Below are positions 4,881 to 5,423 of a stretch of DNA of 5,423 bases, in pieces. The number at the start of each line of letters is the position of its first letter. Within the stretch, counting starts at the first letter, position 1. Under the pieces are notes generated by a model that saw only the letters and a program-made list of their open reading frames with translations, was not told where the DNA came from and made no database searches. The translations under genes were made by a program, and so were the position numbers. Location: assembly GCA_020063075.1 (NCBI GenBank), contig JAGUVE010000068.1, forward strand, positions 1 through 5,423. Reading direction: 5' to 3'. This DNA comes from Parcubacteria group bacterium. Lineage in GTDB: Bacteria > Patescibacteriota > Minisyncoccia > Minisyncoccales > JAGUVE01.

Positions 4881-5285
4881 ATGATGGGGACTTCGCACGA
4901 AGCGATGAATACGATGATGGAGCAAATGATGGGTAAGGAAAGCGAAGAACAAATGCACATCGCGATGGGCAAACGTTTGAGCGGTTGCGACACTTCTGCC
5001 GCGTTTCCCTCGCAGGGTATTGGCTTTATGCCCATGATGCAAATGATGACGGGAGGGTGGGGCGGTTTTAGTTGGGTTTTTATGATTCTCTGGTGGGCGC
5101 TGATAATTGTGGGTATTGTTGCGCTTATCAAATTGATTACGAGTCAATCTCGCGGCGGCCGAGGTCATGAAAAACCCTTCGGCTTCGCTCAGGGCAGGTC
5201 GCCGCTTGAGATTTTGAAAGAACGATACGCGAAAGGCGAAATTGATAAAAAAGAATTTGAAGATAAGAAAAAAGATTTAGCCTAA
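4881..5285 (+). CDS. C-terminal half: Met-rich, single-TM protein with SHOCT domain
   Basis: Encodes 134 residues, starting at ATGATG directly after the TAG of the previous half. Residues 1-56 hold 14 methionines with His6 and His26 (SHEAMNTMMEQMMG, EQMHIAMG). C36 lies in SGCDTSAAF. A hydrophobic, Trp-rich membrane segment spans about 62-86. Residues 107-133 (SPLEILKERYAKGEIDKKEF...) are a SHOCT domain, a short C-terminal module seen on many small membrane proteins and thought to aid oligomerisation. The Met/His content suggests soft-metal (copper or silver) binding; this is inference. Alone this half lacks a signal peptide, so its Met-rich part may be misplaced. A repeat-derived peptide PFGFAQGR (99-106) separates the membrane segment from SHOCT. 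Stops at TAA 5283-5285. Confidence 0.7.
   Translation: MMGTSHEAMNTMMEQMMGKESEEQMHIAMGKRLSGCDTSAAFPSQGIGFMPMMQMMTGGWGGFSWVFMILWWALIIVGIVALIKLITSQSRGGRGHEKPFGFAQGRSPLEILKERYAKGEIDKKEFEDKKKDLA
5175..5198. repeat. PFGFAQGR repeat unit inserted in the SHOCT gene
   Basis: The segment CCCTTCGGCTTCGCTCAGGG plus CAGG is 24 bp, in frame, and reads PFGFAQGR. This sequence type, with partial self-complementarity (CCCT against AGGG), is a well-known dispersed repeat in many bacterial genomes (recalled). It lies between the membrane segment with its RGGRGHEK linker and the SHOCT domain, where homologues normally have a short linker. Frame and length are kept, like the palindromes in recG. Confidence 0.65.
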
Positions 5286-5294
5286 TTGATAAGT

Positions 5295-5326
5295 GGTGGG
5301 GTGGCTGAGCGGTTGAGCGGTAGAAG
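5295..5326 (+). pseudogene. 5' tRNA-Ser-like fragment (acceptor and D arm only)
   Basis: GGTGGGG (5295-5301), TG, then GCTGAGCGGTTGAGC resembles the acceptor 5' strand and D arm of a class II (Ser/Leu/Tyr) tRNA, with GCT (5304-5306) pairing with AGC (5316-5318). The sequence breaks off into AGAAGATTTAAAAAAT, and the complete tRNA-Ser(TGA) begins at 5338. It contains a perfect 8-bp tandem repeat, TGAGCGGT (5306-5313, 5314-5321), which could be a decayed D arm or a slippage product. No anticodon arm or 3' half is present. Confidence 0.5.
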
Positions 5327-5337
5327 ATTTAAAAAAT

Positions 5338-5422
5338 GGAGGGTTGCGCCGAATGGTAAGGCACCAGTCTTGAAAACTGGGGCTCCGAAAGGGGCTTAGG
5401 GGTTCGAGTCCTCTACCCTCCG
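5338..5422 (+). tRNA. tRNA-Ser(TGA)
   Basis: An 85-nt class II tRNA. Acceptor GGAGGGT (5338-5344) pairs with ACCCTCC (5415-5421), with discriminator G at 5422. Anticodon arm CCAGT-CTTGAAA-ACTGG carries TGA at 5371-5373, reading UCA and wobble partners. The long variable arm GCTCC-GAAA-GGGGC confirms serine. The T arm is AGGGG-TTCGAGT-CCTCT. The window ends one base later, so it cannot be seen whether CCA is encoded; the next base is C. Confidence 0.96.
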
Positions 5423-5423
5423 C

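Noticed and set aside
4836..5168. Minus-strand frames opposite the SHOCT gene
   Set aside because: His/Pro/Ile-rich translations mirror the Met-codon-rich plus strand; no start signal or domain.

Overview
The window looks like a piece of a small Candidate Phyla Radiation (Patescibacteria) genome, probably Parcubacteria- or Microgenomates-like. This rests on the protein types (a processive-type GT2 glycosyltransferase tail, a HTH/'LYWCEGSK' protein, an 'HTHD' membrane-anchored protein, a small DsrE protein), on tRNA genes without an encoded CCA, on tight spacing with few Shine-Dalgarno sites, and on repeat-derived in-frame peptides such as PPLLKEGE and PFGFAQGR. This is family recognition from memory, not a search. 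The code appears standard: TAA, TAG and TGA all end plausible genes.

Left part (1-2797). The C-terminal part of a GT2 membrane glycosyltransferase (1-516, plus strand, cut by the window edge) converges on recG (525-2723, minus strand) with an 8-bp gap. recG is complete. It starts one base after the discriminator of a minus-strand tRNA-Arg(GCG) (2725-2797), so the two are probably co-transcribed. Three palindromic segments lie inside the recG reading frame without breaking it. They lengthen two loops of the protein.

Middle and right part (2798-5423, plus strand). An 85-bp, very AT-rich divergent promoter region (10 G/C of 85) leads into a strand made of alternating tRNA pieces and small genes. 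The order is: a tRNA-like 5' fragment (2883-2926); a HTH protein of possible LAGLIDADG type (2951-3571); complete tRNA-Ser(GCT) (3594-3680); a membrane-anchored His-rich 'HTHD' protein (3692-4234); a tRNA-Ser(TGA)-like 5' fragment (4235-4284); a DsrE-family protein (4304-4630); a secreted/Met-rich/SHOCT gene split by an in-frame TAG (4656-4880 and 4881-5285); a tRNA 5' fragment (5295-5326); and complete tRNA-Ser(TGA) (5338-5422).

How it fits together. The most unusual feature is that three truncated tRNA 5' ends and two complete tRNA-Ser genes of different anticodon punctuate a row of small accessory genes. This suggests repeated insertion or recombination at tRNA-Ser-type genes, possibly linked to the HTH/endonuclease-like ORF. 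The cargo (His-rich extracytoplasmic domain, Cys-containing DsrE protein, Met-rich SHOCT membrane protein) hints at metal or sulfur/redox handling at the envelope, but this is inference. A second theme is palindromic or repetitive DNA inserted in frame into protein linkers (recG three times, the SHOCT gene once).
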